Positions 14,136 to 15,134 of a DNA stretch of 15,134 nucleotides are shown here, in pieces; position 1 is the first letter of the stretch, and each line of letters opens with the position of its first letter. The position numbers were made by a program, and so were the translations under genes. The stretch is from Methanobacteriota archaeon (GTDB lineage: Archaea; Thermoplasmatota; Poseidoniia; Poseidoniales; Poseidoniaceae). The notes beneath the pieces are model-generated. The model was not told where the DNA came from and searched no databases. It was given only the letters and a program-made list of their open reading frames with translations. The stretch spans positions 1 to 15,134 of the forward strand of contig PBSP01000087.1 in the NCBI GenBank assembly GCA_002726845.1, written 5' to 3'.

Positions 14136-15134
14136 ATGGGCGAAAATGAACCAACTCCTGTTGGCAAATTTGTCCAATCATTGCGCGCCCGTATACGTTC
14201 AGACAATCGAAACCAACATTGCCTGTTGAAGGGTGAAATCAGCCAATGGAAACCCTACCCTTCTGGACATACGTACTTTACTTTACGCGATGATGGAGGT
14301 CAAATCAGTGCAGTCATTTGGAAAGGCAGATGTCGAATTCCATCTGGAATTAAAGACGGCCAAGAAGTTCTTGTCATCGGGAGTGTCGATTTGTATCCGG
14401 CTCGTGGACAAGTGCAAATTGTTGTTGAACGAATAGAACCCATTCAGAAAATCGGTTCGTTGGAACAACAAAAACAGAAGCTTTTGCTCCAATTGCGACA
14501 AGAAGGTGTGCTCGATCGACCAAGGAAATCCCTACCCACATTTCCAAAACATCTTGTTATCGTAACTGGAAAAGGCTCTGCTGCATTAGCAGATATGCTC
14601 CAATTGTCTCAATCGCGGTGGCCTGGTATTCGAACAACGGTAATCGGCGTTACCGTTCAAGGCGACCGAGCGGTTGAGGAAATCGTTCGGGGACTTGCCG
14701 TTGCTCGTATGCTCAATCGCGAAAGCGTTGCAGCGTCGCTCTCAGTTCCGCCTTGCGATGCCGTTATCGTAGGACGTGGCGGAGGGTCGCCCGAGGATTT
14801 GTGGGCATTCAACCTTGAACCCGTAGCACGTGCTATTGCTGCAATGCCAATGCCTGTTGTTTCCGCCGTGGGTCACGAATCCGATGTACTTGTTAGCGAC
14901 CTGGTTGCCGATGTTCGGGCATCAACGCCGAGTCATGCAGTGGAATGTTGTGTGCCCTTGGTCGATGATCTTCTGGCTTATCTTTTGGATTGTGAAGATC
15001 GAATGATGCAAGGTTCGCTACGGCAACTGAGTGATTCACGTCAACAATTGGAGCAACTCAAACTCCGCTTACAGCTCGCTCCACAAAAAGGAGTTTCACA
15101 AGCGGTTCGCCACCTTGAACGTCTTGGCAATGAC
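14136..15134 (+). CDS. xseA: Exonuclease VII large subunit (3' partial)
   Basis: The frame is open from ATG 14136 to the window end (333 codons, no stop). An N-terminal OB-fold (about 8-105, with LLKGEISQWKPYPSGHTYFTLRD) is followed by the catalytic domain. Conserved family positions are SAALADML (Asp153), GRGGGSPEDLWAFN (213-226) and VSAVGHESDVLVSDLVADVRASTP (242-265), matching the blocks that hold the catalytic Asp, Arg, His and Asp studied in E. coli XseA. A coiled-coil region begins near residue 273. Exonuclease VII degrades single-stranded DNA from both ends together with several small XseB subunits, in repair and recombination. It is a bacterial-type enzyme of patchy occurrence in archaea, so an old transfer is likely. 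The start lies 35 bp after the 51-residue ORF without a clear SD. xseB is not in the window. Confidence 0.93.
   Translation, partial: MGENEPTPVGKFVQSLRARIRSDNRNQHCLLKGEISQWKPYPSGHTYFTLRDDGGQISAVIWKGRCRIPSGIKDGQEVLVIGSVDLYPARGQVQIVVERIEPIQKIGSLEQQKQKLLLQLRQEGVLDRPRKSLPTFPKHLVIVTGKGSAALADMLQLSQSRWPGIRTTVIGVTVQGDRAVEEIVRGLAVARMLNRESVAASLSVPPCDAVIVGRGGGSPEDLWAFNLEPVARAIAAMPMPVVSAVGHESDVLVSDLVADVRASTPSHAVECCVPLVDDLLAYLLDCEDRMMQGSLRQLSDSRQQLEQLKLRLQLAPQKGVSQAVRHLERLGND

Noticed and set aside
14233..14436. Plus-strand open frame of 67 codons
   Set aside because: It is out of frame inside xseA, whose OB-fold and catalytic motifs continue unbroken across it.

Overview
The window looks like a piece of a euryarchaeal genome, most plausibly a planktonic Marine Group II (Poseidoniales/Thermoplasmatota-like) archaeon. 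The archaeal assignment is firm: it carries pus10, ribosomal protein L21e, RNA polymerase subunit Rpb4/F, a DUF655 protein and Dim1/KsgA in the order known from many Euryarchaeota, plus a TATA-type promoter and ribosome-binding sites matching the archaeal anti-SD. The MGII placement is an inference from calcium-binding repeat exoproteins with a PGF-CTERM-like tail, archaeal RND transporters and a bacterial-type exonuclease VII. All recognised genes lie on the + strand and the window is almost fully coding. No gap exceeds 100 bases, and I see no tRNA, rRNA, CRISPR array, IS element or phage gene.

Region 1 (1-5088) is mostly metabolism and cell surface. It holds the 3' end of a secreted, PGF-CTERM-anchored protein with thrombospondin type 3-like calcium repeats, a class V PLP aminotransferase of the isopenicillin-N epimerase type, a single-domain rhodanese, two tandem paralogous four-helix membrane proteins of unknown function, and a lipoprotein M28 zinc peptidase. 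Region 2 (5089-8275) is a large two-fold RND/MMPL transporter preceded by an unusual set of overlapping inverted repeats.

Region 3 (8276-12461) is the information-processing cluster pus10, rpl21e, rpoF, DUF655, ksgA/dim1, with very short gaps or overlaps. It links tRNA pseudouridylation, the large ribosomal subunit, transcription and 16S rRNA dimethylation. The Pus10 here has a basic linker and a SAP-like domain inserted ahead of its C-terminal catalytic motifs.

Region 4 (12462-15134) follows ksgA: an unrecognised helix-hairpin-helix/coiled-coil/zinc-ribbon protein, a small [2Fe-2S] ferredoxin whose start is ambiguous, a 51-residue single-helix membrane protein, and the 5' part of exonuclease VII large subunit (xseA), which runs off the window.

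Most genes from pus10 to the 51-residue ORF have a visible ribosome-binding site 3-7 nt from the start. Most genes upstream, and xseA, lack one, which suggests two translation-initiation styles. The most novel items are the SAP insertion in Pus10, the HhH/zinc-ribbon protein, the ferredoxin start, the tandem membrane-protein paralogues, and the inverted repeats at the starts of the membrane-protein pair and the RND gene.
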